A stretch of DNA of 64,000 bases from Pontixanthobacter aquaemixtae. GTDB lineage: Bacteria > Pseudomonadota > Alphaproteobacteria > Sphingomonadales > Sphingomonadaceae. Position 1 is the first letter of the stretch. Each line of letters opens with the position of its first letter. Below, in pieces: positions 54,411-62,364 of the stretch. The DNA lies in assembly GCF_009827395.1 (NCBI RefSeq), contig NZ_WTYX01000002.1, positions 744,001-808,000 of the forward strand, read 5' to 3'. Position numbers and translations under genes: made by a program. The notes beneath the pieces are model-generated. The model ran no database searches. It saw nothing but the letters and a program-made list of their open reading frames with translations, and was not told the origin of the DNA.

Positions 54411-54820
54411 GTAACGACAAAGATTCTGACCTGATTCAGGCCGCGCGCGATGCCGCGGGGCATTCCTATTCGCCCTATTCCAATTTTGCGGTCGGCGCTG
54501 CGCTTCGTTTCGCAGATGGCAGCGTGGTCACCGGAACCAATATCGAAAATGCGAGCTACGGCCTGGCGCTCTGTGCAGAGACCGTGGCCGTGTCCAAAGC
54601 GATGGCAGATGGCGTACGTGGCGGGCTCGAAGCGGTTGCCGTGACCGGTCCGGGAAGCGATCCGATTACACCATGCGGCAGATGCCGACAGGTCTTGAAC
54701 GAATTGGCACAACTGGGCGGCACCGATCCCGAAATTCTCTGCGTCGGACCGGATGAAGTGAAGCGGGTAAAGCTTTCAGTGCTCCTGCCCGAAGCCTTCG
54801 GGCCGGCCAGCCTTGAATGA
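54407..54820 (+). CDS. cdd: Cytidine deaminase
   Basis: A 137-residue zinc enzyme that turns cytidine and deoxycytidine into uridine forms for pyrimidine salvage. The zinc/catalytic motifs are CAETVAV (Cys, Glu) and PCGRCRQV (two Cys). SYSPYSNFAVGAAL and GTNIENASYGLALCAE are family signatures. It is the small tetrameric type. Start and stop overlap both neighbours by four bases (ATGA), so it is translated with the GH25-like and LD-carboxypeptidase genes. Confidence 0.95.
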   Translation: MSNDKDSDLIQAARDAAGHSYSPYSNFAVGAALRFADGSVVTGTNIENASYGLALCAETVAVSKAMADGVRGGLEAVAVTGPGSDPITPCGRCRQVLNELAQLGGTDPEILCVGPDEVKRVKLSVLLPEAFGPASLE

Positions 54821-55839
54821 CTGACCGCCGCAGCGTTCTTGCCGGAATTGGCCTTGCCGCCGCCGCCGGATTTATTCCCGCGACCGCTTTTGCTCGCGAT
54901 CGCGCAAGGCCCGCCCGGCTGCGGCTCGGCGACACGGTTGGGCTGATTGCCCCGGCCAGTGCCGTGTCAGCCGAACAGGTCGAGTTTGCGCAGAACAATA
55001 TTCGCGGGATGGGTTTGGTGCCGAAGATCGGCCGCCATGTCCGCGCCGTTCATGGCTATCTTGCCGGAACCGACGCGCAGCGTGCTGGCGACATCAACGA
55101 AATGTTTGCCGATCCGCAGATCCGCGCGGTTTTCTCCATTTCCGGCGGCTGGGGCTGCGCGCGATTGCTGTCGCTGATCGACTGGGAGATCATTAGATCC
55201 AACCCGAAACTGCTGATCGGATATAGCGATATCACCGCTCTGCACTGCGCCTTTGCCGCGCGGGCGGGCTTTGCCACCATCCATGCGCCCAATGCGGCAA
55301 ACACATGGCAGGCGTCGAGTTGGAACAATCTGTGGTGGATGGCCTTCGCCGGGATCAAGCCGCTGCTTGGCGGGACAGAGGAAGAAGAGCAATCCGGCCG
55401 GATCGGGCGCACGATCCAAGGCGGGAAAGCGGTTGGCAGGTTGATTGGCGGAAATCTCACCGTTGTTTCGACGCTGATGGGAACGCCGTGGCTGCCCGAT
55501 ATGCAAGGCGCGATCCTGTTTCTCGAAGACGTCAACGAGGCGCCCTACCGTGTTGACCGGATGCTACAGCAGTTAAGCCTGTCGGGTATTCTCGGGTCGC
55601 TTGGCGGCGTGGTGTTCGGCCAATGCTCTCGCTGCAACAAGCCGACGCATGAAGGGGTGGAACTGGGTTTCGGGCTGGACGAGATCGTCGATCACCATTT
55701 CGGCCCGCTCGGCATACCGGCTTTCACCGGAGCCAATATCGGCCATGTCCGCAACCAGCTAAGCGTGCCGGTGGGCGCGACCGTCAAGCTGGATGCCGAT
55801 GCGCGGACGATAAGATTGGCAGAAGCCTTGGTGGCCTAG
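54817..55839 (+). CDS. ldcA: LD-carboxypeptidase (peptidase S66)
   Basis: A 340-residue serine peptidase of the S66 family, which removes the terminal D-Ala from muropeptide tetrapeptides during wall recycling. GDTVGLIAPAS is the usual start, LIGYSDITALHCA holds the nucleophile Ser, and NLTVVSTLMGTPWLPD and FLEDVNEAPYRVDRML are typical. The N-terminus MTDRRSVLAGIGLAAAAGF looks like a Tat signal, so it may be exported; most relatives are cytoplasmic. It closes the GH25-cdd operon. Confidence 0.88.
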   Translation: MTDRRSVLAGIGLAAAAGFIPATAFARDRARPARLRLGDTVGLIAPASAVSAEQVEFAQNNIRGMGLVPKIGRHVRAVHGYLAGTDAQRAGDINEMFADPQIRAVFSISGGWGCARLLSLIDWEIIRSNPKLLIGYSDITALHCAFAARAGFATIHAPNAANTWQASSWNNLWWMAFAGIKPLLGGTEEEEQSGRIGRTIQGGKAVGRLIGGNLTVVSTLMGTPWLPDMQGAILFLEDVNEAPYRVDRMLQQLSLSGILGSLGGVVFGQCSRCNKPTHEGVELGFGLDEIVDHHFGPLGIPAFTGANIGHVRNQLSVPVGATVKLDADARTIRLAEALVA

Positions 55840-55849
55840 CGACCGGCGA

Positions 55850-56986
55850 TTACGCCGTTTCAAGAAACTCCAACAACGCCGCCAGGCAATCGCGGCCCAG
55901 GACCTTGCACCGTTCGGGTGACCAGTTCTGTTCCGGGTCGGGCAGGTCGTCATTGTCCTTATAGGGCATTTCCAGTGTCATCGCGGGGCAGCGGAAACGA
56001 TGCGCGATCTGGGTCGTGCACATCGTCAGATTGGCTTTGCCGGGCGTCGCCTTGGGATAGCCCTTTGCCGTCTGGAAATCGGGCGTGCGGCGGTTGAGGA
56101 TATCCTGATAGGTGGTGAAGCCGGCATAATGCTCCTCCGTCAAATCGGGGATGCCTTCATATCCGGCAAGGAATACCGCCGGGATCGCCTCGTCCCCATG
56201 GACATCCATGGCGAAGTCGACACCGGTTTCATCCATCTTGTTGCGGATCGCGAGCACTTCGGGAGAGCGTTCTGCGGTGGGGTTTTCCCATTCGCGGTTC
56301 AAATTGGCTCCGCATGCATTTGTCCGCAGATGCCCGCGGCGCGATCCATCGGGATTGCAATTGGGCACGACGTGGAAAGTGCATTTCTGGCGAAGCGCGC
56401 GGGCGACGGAATCGGACGGATCGGTGAGGCATTCAAGCGCCCCTTCCATCCACCATTCGGCCTGCGTTTCACCCGGGTGCTGGCGGCCTGTCAGCCACAC
56501 TTGCGTATCGCCTTCACCGAAAGTGAGATAGTCGAGCGGCTGGCCATCAAGAGTTTCGCCAAGCCGTTGGTAAGTTACGCCTTCGCTGGCGGCGCATTCG
56601 GCGACCAGATCGTGGTGCCGTTCCATCGAATAGGGCGCGAAATAGGCGAAATAGGCAATGTCGGTCGACGGAGTGTAGCGGATCGTCAGCACGCCGTCGC
56701 TTTCCTCTGCATCGTAAGTCGACGCGGCGGTGCCCCAATATTCGCGGTCTTCGCTGACGCGGGCGTTATAGTCGGGCCAGCCCAGCGGATAGGCTGAATC
56801 TTTCAAGCGGTCGATTTTCAGCTCGATCTCGCGGCCCGCCATGCCGGAGACGCGAAAGTGGAACCATTGCTTAAATTCGGATTCGTTATCGTGGCGGATG
56901 GCCAGACGCGCGGTTGCGCCATCGATGGACAATATTTCGATATTGCCGCTGTCGAATGCGGCATCAATCTGGATGTTGGAACTCAA
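55850..56986 (-). CDS. M14-family carboxypeptidase (cytosolic type)
   Basis: A 378-residue zinc peptidase of the M14 group with the beta-rich N-terminal domain typical of cytosolic carboxypeptidases (AGBL-like). The zinc motif HxxE is in [15 protein letters not shown], the third ligand His in [32 protein letters not shown] is another landmark. No signal peptide is seen, so it acts in the cytoplasm. The substrate is unknown. Its start overlaps the upstream lipoprotein gene by four bases. Confidence 0.87.
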   Translation of the reverse strand: MSSNIQIDAAFDSGNIEILSIDGATARLAIRHDNESEFKQWFHFRVSGMAGREIELKIDRLKDSAYPLGWPDYNARVSEDREYWGTAASTYDAEESDGVLTIRYTPSTDIAYFAYFAPYSMERHHDLVAECAASEGVTYQRLGETLDGQPLDYLTFGEGDTQVWLTGRQHPGETQAEWWMEGALECLTDPSDSVARALRQKCTFHVVPNCNPDGSRRGHLRTNACGANLNREWENPTAERSPEVLAIRNKMDETGVDFAMDVHGDEAIPAVFLAGYEGIPDLTEEHYAGFTTYQDILNRRTPDFQTAKGYPKATPGKANLTMCTTQIAHRFRCPAMTLEMPYKDNDDLPDPEQNWSPERCKVLGRDCLAALLEFLETA

Positions 56987-57603
56987 TTGCTGACCCTTAC
57001 TTCTACGGTTTCGCCATTATTGCCGGGAAACTCGCTGAATAATGCATCGGCGATTACCGACGCGTTGGCGCTGCTATCGGCATAATCTGAATTATCGCTT
57101 ACCGAAATTGACGCGCGACCTTCCCAGATAACGTCGTTCGATGCCTTGTCGCGGATCATCACGCCCAGATCGGTGCCGATCATTTCGCGCTGACCGCCGC
57201 CAAGATTGATCCCGATGCCAAGCCCCAGTCCAGAACCATAGGTACCTGTCGATCCGCCGGCACCCACCGAAACGGGGCTGCGGCTGCGTTCGGGCTGGCT
57301 GACATAGCGTTGAACGCGCACTTGCGCGATTTGCGACGCCTCGCTGCGCGGAACTTCGCGATAGCCCAGTTCGGCCAATTCGCTCGCAATCGCGGCCTTG
57401 AAAACAGACAATTCGGCGGCATCGACTTCATCGCCCGGCGCATTCTCGACAAAGATTGTGCCCGACCCGAGTTGGGAAACAGCACCGCTTTGATGAAAGC
57501 GGGTAATTTCGACAGGGCTGACGCGCGGGCCGGCAACACAAGCTGACATCGCGCAGGCAAGACCCGCCGTGACTGCCAGCTTTGCTAAATTTGTGACTCT
57601 CAT
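56983..57603 (-). CDS. DUF4136-type lipoprotein
   Basis: A 206-residue lipoprotein (lipobox MSAC, Cys near residue 22). The pattern [34 protein letters not shown], and a C-terminal [13 protein letters not shown] matches DUF4136 domains. A Gly/Ser-rich linker ([24 protein letters not shown]) sits in the middle. It probably faces the periplasm from the outer membrane. The gene is first in a two-gene operon with the M14 peptidase. Confidence 0.75.
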   Translation of the reverse strand: MRVTNLAKLAVTAGLACAMSACVAGPRVSPVEITRFHQSGAVSQLGSGTIFVENAPGDEVDAAELSVFKAAIASELAELGYREVPRSEASQIAQVRVQRYVSQPERSRSPVSVGAGGSTGTYGSGLGLGIGINLGGGQREMIGTDLGVMIRDKASNDVIWEGRASISVSDNSDYADSSANASVIADALFSEFPGNNGETVEVRVSN

Positions 57604-57748
57604 GGCCGTTTCCTCCTTGGCAAAGGTACAGCTAATGAACTGCGCGCGAAACCTAACGTTCCGGGATTGAATAGGCCAGAGGTAGTTTCACATAAAACCA
57701 ACTCCGGCGTTAACCATTCTCTTGCGCGAAAATGATAGCGCGATAAGC

Positions 57749-58759
57749 ATGCCCAATATGTCCAAACCATCCATTCTTGTTACCGGCGGTGCCGGCTATA
57801 TCGGAAGCCATGCTGTGCTCGCTTTGCGCGACGCCGGGTGGCCAGTCGCGGTGATCGACAATCTGACGACAGGTTTCAAATTTGCGGTTCCCGATGATGT
57901 GCCGCTTTATGAAGGCGATATTGAGGACGGGGCACTGCTTGCCAGGATTTTCGCGGAGCAAGACACCAAGGCGATCATGCATTTCGCCGGATCGATCATC
58001 GTGCCGGAATCGGTCGAAGATCCGATGAAATATTATCATAACAACACCGCAAAAAGCCGCGCCTTGATCGATGCAGCGGTGAAAGCTGGCGTGCCGCATT
58101 TCATTTTCAGCTCGACCGCCGCGACCTATGGCGTACCCGAAGTCGAGGCGGTTACCGAAGACACACCCCAGCGCCCGATCAATCCCTATGGCTGGTCCAA
58201 GCTGATGACCGAACAAATGCTGTCGGACACCGCCTTTGCGCATGATTTCAACTTTTGCGCGCTGCGCTATTTCAACGTTGCCGGTGCCGATCCGGAGGCA
58301 CGCAGCGGGCAATCGACGGCGGGCGCAACGCATTTGATCAAAGTCGCGGTGGAGGCAGCTCTCGGCAAACGCGATCATGTTGCGGTGTTCGGCACTGACT
58401 ATGACACCAAGGATGGCACGGGCGTGCGCGATTACATCCATGTGTCCGATCTGGCGGCGGCGCATGTTCTGGCGCTGGAAGCCTTGATGGAGCAACCCGA
58501 TCGCTCGCTAACGATGAATTGCGGATATGGCAGCGGGTTTTCCGTGCTCGAAGTTCTCGATGCGGTTGACCGCGTGACCAATCGCACGATTGATCGCCAT
58601 TTCGAGCCGCGACGCGCAGGCGATCCCGGATCGCTGATTTCTGATCCGGCGAGAATTCGCTCGACATTGCCGTGGAAGCCCAAACATGCCGATCTGGACG
58701 ATATAATTGCCCACGCGTTGCAGTGGGAACGCAAATTGGGCGAGATCAGGGGCGAGTAG
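57749..58759 (+). CDS. galE: UDP-glucose 4-epimerase
   Basis: A 336-residue short-chain dehydrogenase-type epimerase that interconverts UDP-glucose and UDP-galactose for envelope polysaccharides. NAD-binding GGAGYIGSH is near residue 15, the catalytic Tyr is in INPYGWSKLMTEQ with Ser/Thr in FSSTAATYG, and DGTGVRDYIHVSDLAAAHVLAL is typical. ATG 57749 and ATG 57758 are both possible starts. It is transcribed toward rpmJ, whose leader hairpins begin 18 bp past the galE stop. Confidence 0.93.
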   Translation: MPNMSKPSILVTGGAGYIGSHAVLALRDAGWPVAVIDNLTTGFKFAVPDDVPLYEGDIEDGALLARIFAEQDTKAIMHFAGSIIVPESVEDPMKYYHNNTAKSRALIDAAVKAGVPHFIFSSTAATYGVPEVEAVTEDTPQRPINPYGWSKLMTEQMLSDTAFAHDFNFCALRYFNVAGADPEARSGQSTAGATHLIKVAVEAALGKRDHVAVFGTDYDTKDGTGVRDYIHVSDLAAAHVLALEALMEQPDRSLTMNCGYGSGFSVLEVLDAVDRVTNRTIDRHFEPRRAGDPGSLISDPARIRSTLPWKPKHADLDDIIAHALQWERKLGEIRGE

Positions 58760-58776
58760 GCGGCGAATCGCTTGAC

Positions 58777-58849
58777 TTAGGCGCGCCGCGCGCCTAACCG
58801 CGCAGCTTGAAATTCCGGCATCGGAGACGCCTCCGGTGCCCTTATTTTT
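58777..58849 (+). promoter_or_regulatory. Two-hairpin leader of rpmJ with terminator-like element
   Basis: Hairpin 1 is TTAGGCGCGC-C-GCGCGCCTAA (58777-58797), a perfect 10-bp inverted repeat. Hairpin 2 is GGCATCGGAG-ACGC-CTCCGGTGCC (58817-58840), a 10-bp stem with one G-T pair followed by CTTATTTTT, a good intrinsic terminator. A TTGACT at 58772 could be a -35 box. The rpmJ ATG is only 14 bases past the T-run, so rpmJ mRNA must pass through hairpin 2. This fits attenuation or ribosomal-protein feedback, or a galE terminator with read-through. Confidence 0.65.
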
Positions 58850-58862
58850 GGAAAAGAGACCG

Positions 58863-58988
58863 ATGAAAGTTCGTAACAGCCTCAAGTCGCTGAAAAACCG
58901 TCACCGCGATTGCCGCGTGATCCGCCGTCGTGGCCGGACCTATGTGATCAACAAGACCAACCGTCGCTTCAAAGCCCGCCAAGGCTAA
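58863..58988 (+). CDS. rpmJ: 50S ribosomal protein L36
   Basis: A 41-residue basic protein, [20 protein letters not shown] at the start and RRFKARQG at the end, typical of alphaproteobacterial L36. It lacks the full zinc-binding Cys/His set (one Cys only), so it is the zinc-independent (C-minus) form. A GGAAAAGAG site precedes the ATG. It is a single gene between galE and a terminator. Confidence 0.96.
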   Translation: MKVRNSLKSLKNRHRDCRVIRRRGRTYVINKTNRRFKARQG

Positions 58989-59010
58989 GCTGGCATTGAC
59001 CAGAGCATGG

Positions 59011-59035
59011 GGCGGCCTGCGATCGGCCGCCTTTT
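59011..59035 (+). terminator. Intrinsic terminator of rpmJ
   Basis: GGCGGCC (59011-59017) pairs with GGCCGCC (59025-59031) around a 7-base loop, followed by TTTT. It lies 22 bp past the rpmJ stop. Confidence 0.85.
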
Positions 59036-59153
59036 GCGCTTCTGGTGCCCACGGCCGTCAAGGTCGCTGCGCTCCGGTTCTTAAAGTTGACTATTTGCAA
59101 CTCGCCCAGCACCCGCTCGGGCGAGTTTTCTGTTTTGGAACGGAGACGGAGCG

Positions 59154-59771
59154 ATGTCGCAGCCACAGGTAAAAGCCGCCGTGTTCGATGTTGGCCGGGT
59201 GATCGTCCAATGGGACATCCGCTTGCTTTATGCCAAGCTGATTGACGATGCAGACCGACTCGACTGGTTTCTCGCCAATGTTGTTACCGAGCCATGGCAT
59301 ATGCAGCATGATGCGGGGCGCCCGATCGCAGAGATGGTCGAAGAGCGCAAAGAGCTCTTTCCCGACTACGCGTCGCTGATCGATCTGTACCAGCACCGTT
59401 TTCTCGAAACCATTCCTGCCCGCGTTCCCGGCACGGCCTCTCTGATCGAGCGGCTGCATGAAAGCGGCATTCCGCTCTATGCCATTACCAATTTCGGTGC
59501 GGATTTCTGGGCTCAATTCCGACCGACCGAGCCGCTTTTTGACCTGTTCAGGGATATTGTCGTTTCTGGTCAGGAACATATGGTCAAGCCATCGCCGGAA
59601 ATATTCAGGCTGGCCGAAGACCGCTTCGCCATGCCGGCGTCTGCGATGCTGTTTATCGACGACAATGTGGACAATATCGCAGCTGCGGACGCGCTTGGCT
59701 GGTGCACGCATCATTTCCGGAATGCCGCCTTGCTCGAGCGGGATCTGGAAGCGCGCGGACTGATTGGATAG
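59154..59771 (+). CDS. HAD-superfamily hydrolase (subfamily IA)
   Basis: A 205-residue phosphatase of the YihX/haloacid-dehalogenase-like group. The nucleophile Asp is in VFDVGRVIVQWD (motif I with DxG rather than DxD), motif II is AITNFG, motif III Lys is in HMVKPSPEIF and motif IV is FIDDNVDNI. DxG forms include both phosphatases for sugar phosphates and dehalogenases. The substrate is unknown. It is a single gene in its own unit. Confidence 0.87.
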   Translation: MSQPQVKAAVFDVGRVIVQWDIRLLYAKLIDDADRLDWFLANVVTEPWHMQHDAGRPIAEMVEERKELFPDYASLIDLYQHRFLETIPARVPGTASLIERLHESGIPLYAITNFGADFWAQFRPTEPLFDLFRDIVVSGQEHMVKPSPEIFRLAEDRFAMPASAMLFIDDNVDNIAAADALGWCTHHFRNAALLERDLEARGLIG

Positions 59772-59777
59772 CCAAAC

Positions 59778-59807
59778 AAAAAAGGCCCCCGGACGGATCC
59801 GGAGGCC
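59778..59807 (-). terminator. Intrinsic terminator of the CC_3452-family gene
   Basis: Read leftward: GGCC(T)CCGGA-TCCG-TCCGG(GG)GGCC (59807-59784) forms a strong stem, followed by six T (59783-59778). It lies about 58 bp past the stop of the 59866 gene; the mirror side toward the HAD gene has no T-run, so it serves the minus strand. Confidence 0.8.
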
Positions 59808-59865
59808 ATCAAGTGCACCCAATCTGGAGATAAGAGGGTGTGGGTCTACTGTCAGCTCGGCCGGA

Positions 59866-60222
59866 TCAACCGTTGCACTTTGCCAGTTTTTCGCCGACCA
59901 GCTCTTCGCCCTTGGCGGTGAAGGCGGTCACTTCGCCCAGCTTGTTGGCCAGGCGCTTGCACGTCATCACGGGGCGTGAATTGCCCTTGGCTGCGCGGCA
60001 CGATGTGCCTTCACAATGCCACACCATGCCTTTGATGATCGTCCGCGCTTCTTTGGCGGGAGCGGCCAGTTCGGCGGTGTAGTAAACGGCTTTGCCGCGC
60101 GCCTCAGCGGGGGAAGGTACGGTCAGCGCACCGAAGGTCAGCACCGTATACAGCAGGGCAAGCGTCACTGCGCCTGCATTGCGGAAAAAGGAGGGGCGAA
60201 AGGATGAGGGGGAGAGGGTCAT
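59866..60222 (-). CDS. CC_3452-family exported protein
   Basis: A 118-residue protein with a signal peptide ending near PAEAR. The mature part reads YYTAELAAPAKEARTIIKGMVWHCEGTSCRAAKGNSRPVMTCKRLANKLGEV, with four cysteines (including the C-terminal KCNG) in the spacing of the CC_3452 family of Caulobacter and sphingomonads. These likely form disulfides in the periplasm; no function is known. AGGA sits before ATG 60222, which is better than the in-frame TTG at 60243. Confidence 0.78.
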   Translation of the reverse strand: MTLSPSSFRPSFFRNAGAVTLALLYTVLTFGALTVPSPAEARGKAVYYTAELAAPAKEARTIIKGMVWHCEGTSCRAAKGNSRPVMTCKRLANKLGEVTAFTAKGEELVGEKLAKCNG

Positions 60223-60315
60223 CTGTCTGTTCCTGTTTTTCAATCAACGTTGGGTTTCGCAATTCAGTTGCATTTGACAACCAGTTGCGAATCACTACCT
60301 AGTTAGATAGATTGC

Positions 60316-60327
60316 AAGTTGCAACTT
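60316..60327. promoter_or_regulatory. Candidate operator between divergent genes
   Basis: AAGTTGCAACTT is a perfect 12-bp palindrome with flanking AT-rich DNA (TTGC upstream, AAAACTTGG downstream). It lies in the 172-bp gap between the CC_3452-family gene and the HxlR-type regulator, so the regulator may bind here. Confidence 0.45.
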
Positions 60328-60394
60328 AAAACTTGGTTTTAATTTTGAGTAGGCGGGGTTTTGCCGCTAGGTTGCGCGCTGAAAGAGGATAAAT

Positions 60395-60949
60395 ATGGGC
60401 GATCTAAGAGAACCGCTGAAAGAGCTGACAGAGTGCGGGCTGCCGCAAGCTTTGGAAGTCATGGGCGAACGTTGGTCATTTATGATCCTGCGTGCGAGCT
60501 TCAATGGGCTCCATCATTTCGAAGAGTTTTTGAACGAGCTCGGCATTGCGCGAAACATCCTTTCAAACCGCCTTGCCAAATTGGTGGAGCACGGAATTCT
60601 CAATCGGGAGCCATGCCCCGATGACAAGCGCCGGATCGAATATCGGCTGACCGAAAAAGGTTTCGATTTGCTGCCCGCAATGTTGGCGCTGCGCCAATGG
60701 GGCCAGAAATACGGGGTAGAGTTTGAAGAGAACCCGATTCTGGTCGACGAGAATGACCGATTGCCGATTGGTCCGGTATCGATATTGGCGCATGATGGCC
60801 GTATTCTTGATCATACCGATCTATGGCTAATCGCGCGGGAGAATGTCGGTATCCGCGCTGACGGTTCGCACGCTCAGCCGTCGAAGGCATTGGCACCCGG
60901 CGATCACGCCTTTCGCGGCGCCGATTCAAAACGGGCGGCAAACAGCTGA
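60395..60949 (+). CDS. HxlR family transcriptional regulator
   Basis: A 184-residue winged-helix regulator of the HxlR type. The opening CGLPQALEVMGERWSFMILRASFNGLHHFEEFLNELGIARNILSNRL and EYRLTEKGFDLLPAMLAL are the family core (residues about 14-110). A C-terminal extension of 70 residues follows (HTDLWLIARENVG). Some relatives sense redox or aromatic signals through Cys; the N-terminal Cys in ECGLP could do so. It diverges from the CC_3452-family gene. Confidence 0.9.
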   Translation: MGDLREPLKELTECGLPQALEVMGERWSFMILRASFNGLHHFEEFLNELGIARNILSNRLAKLVEHGILNREPCPDDKRRIEYRLTEKGFDLLPAMLALRQWGQKYGVEFEENPILVDENDRLPIGPVSILAHDGRILDHTDLWLIARENVGIRADGSHAQPSKALAPGDHAFRGADSKRAANS

Positions 60950-60956
60950 GCGCCAT

Positions 60957-61406
60957 TTATACTCTGCGGAAATTCCAGACCGCGTTGAGAACGAACATGG
61001 CCAGCCCGGCGATTACCGAGACCACAATCCGCGCTGCCAGATAGTTAATCGGGGTGTGTTCCAGCAGCAGCGCCATCGATCCCATGGTAATCGCAAGGCC
61101 AATCCCGCCATTGATCAAAAAAAGCGCGTAACCGCTTGCCACACCGCGATCCGTGCCGCGAAAAATCCAAGTACGCCCGAAAATGTAATGCGCGGTGTTG
61201 GCCGCGACAAAGCTGATCCCGGTGGAAAGCACCGTATCCATCCCGCCTTGCTCTACCAGCAGCCATAACAGGCCCAGACCGAACACCACGAAAACGCCGG
61301 TGCTGACCACCGTATTGCGCAGCAGCATCCAGCCGACACGCGGCCTTAACAGGCGTGACACCAAGTTGCCGCCAGGGAGATTGTCATGTGCCACAGGCTC
61401 GCGCAT
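60957..61406 (-). CDS. GtrA family membrane protein
   Basis: A 149-residue protein with four membrane helices of the GtrA type, thought to move lipid-linked sugars across the inner membrane. RNTVVSTGVFVVFGLGLLWLL, FVAANTAHYIFGRTWIFRG and AGLAMFVLNAVWNFRRV are family-like. Its ATG overlaps the stop of the ferritin-like gene (TGATG), so the two are coupled. It converges on the HxlR gene. Confidence 0.87.
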   Translation of the reverse strand: MREPVAHDNLPGGNLVSRLLRPRVGWMLLRNTVVSTGVFVVFGLGLLWLLVEQGGMDTVLSTGISFVAANTAHYIFGRTWIFRGTDRGVASGYALFLINGGIGLAITMGSMALLLEHTPINYLAARIVVSVIAGLAMFVLNAVWNFRRV

Positions 61407-62095
61407 CAGGCGGCGGCAATCCGCGGTCTGTTGCTATAACGGTCGGGGTCCACCTCCCCATCGTCGGCCCAATCGGTGCGCCGCTTGACGAAGGGATTGA
61501 GGAACAGCAGCGGCAGTTTCAGCGCCAGCAGTTCTGAATGGATGAAGGTGTCCACTGCGCGCTCCCACCATTTGTGCTCGCGCTTGGCATGGTCGCGCAG
61601 CCAGCCTTCATAGGGCGCCCAGTGGCTCGGTTCGTCCTTTTTGATGATCTCGAATATCTTGATCAGCGCCGGATCGCTTTTGACGAAGCGATGGGCGAGC
61701 AGCACCTCTACCTGCTTATAGCCGCGCTGTTCGGTTAGCGAGATTACCCGGCAAAGCCGTTCGAACAAATGGTCGTTGTCGATCACTTCCTGCGTGTCGA
61801 GCCGGTCGATGGTGCGGCGGAACATGATCTCGATAAACCGGTCAATATGGCCAAAATGCCGGTCGAGATGCATCGGGCGTTTGCCCTGCAATTCGAACCA
61901 GCGTTTGAACATGACATAATGTTTGCGCTCGTCCGCCCTGTGCTGTTCGATTGCCGCGATCAGGGCAGTGTCATCGGGGGAGCGCACCCGCACAGCTTCG
62001 AGAACCCGGTCGATCGCAGTATATCCGCGATGTTCGTTATAGATGTAAATCGAACCCAGCAGGTCGAGATAGCGATTGCGGAACCAAGTTAGCAT
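61406..62095 (-). CDS. Ferritin-like domain protein
   Basis: A 229-residue, mostly helical protein with Glu and His residues in ferritin-like order: IYNEHRGY (Glu), HRADERKHYVMF (Glu, His), LTEQRGYKQVEVLLAHRF (Glu) and IIKKDEPSHWAPYEGW (Glu, His). These suggest a di-iron site, as in rubrerythrin-like or membrane-fatty-acid-type oxidases. It is coupled to the GtrA gene, but the shared role is unknown. Confidence 0.78.
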   Translation of the reverse strand: MLTWFRNRYLDLLGSIYIYNEHRGYTAIDRVLEAVRVRSPDDTALIAAIEQHRADERKHYVMFKRWFELQGKRPMHLDRHFGHIDRFIEIMFRRTIDRLDTQEVIDNDHLFERLCRVISLTEQRGYKQVEVLLAHRFVKSDPALIKIFEIIKKDEPSHWAPYEGWLRDHAKREHKWWERAVDTFIHSELLALKLPLLFLNPFVKRRTDWADDGEVDPDRYSNRPRIAAA

Positions 62096-62280
62096 GGCAG
62101 CCCTCCCGCTCCGCAGAATAGAACAGCTGCCGCAGGATTACCAATTCTTGCGGGGCCCCGCTCGTAGGTTAAAGAATACATGTTTGCGCGCCCCAAGAAT
62201 TGCCGTTGCAAAAATTGCAAAGTGCAATTCCATTTGTGCGATGGCTTCGCCGGCCGCCCCGAACTACCGCGATTGAGTTC

Positions 62281-62364
62281 CTGGGCACCTCCCAGTTCAG
62301 GTGCGTGAACCTCTTCCAACAGGTTAGCTAGCCGGCGCCCCGAAACGGGCGTCGGCACTTTTTT
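62281..62364 (+). ncRNA. Candidate small RNA with intrinsic terminator
   Basis: A run of hairpins on the plus strand: CTGGG-CACCT-CCCAG (62281-62295), GTTCA-GGTGCG-TGAAC (62295-62310), AACCT-CTTCCAAC-AGGTT (62308-62325), then a 10-bp terminator stem and TTTTTT. The second and third hairpins share AAC and are alternatives. Loops CACCTCC and CTTCC are anti-Shine-Dalgarno-like, as in several alphaproteobacterial trans-acting RNAs. No plus-strand protein gene lies upstream, since the ferritin-like gene runs the other way, so the terminator needs another transcript. The 5' end is not known and could be upstream of 62281. Confidence 0.6.
62331..62364 (+). terminator. Strong intrinsic terminator, plus strand
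   Basis: GCCGGCGCCC (62331-62340) pairs with GGGCGTCGGC (62347-62356) around a CGAAAC loop; six T follow (62359-62364). The T-run overlaps the last codon of the LysR gene on the other strand. Read from the minus strand there is no T-run after the stem, so it serves the plus strand. Confidence 0.85.

Noticed and set aside
62089-62358. 89-codon minus-strand frame between the ferritin-like and LysR genes
   Set aside because: It covers the structured small RNA candidate, overlaps the ferritin-like start, and its protein shows no conserved pattern.
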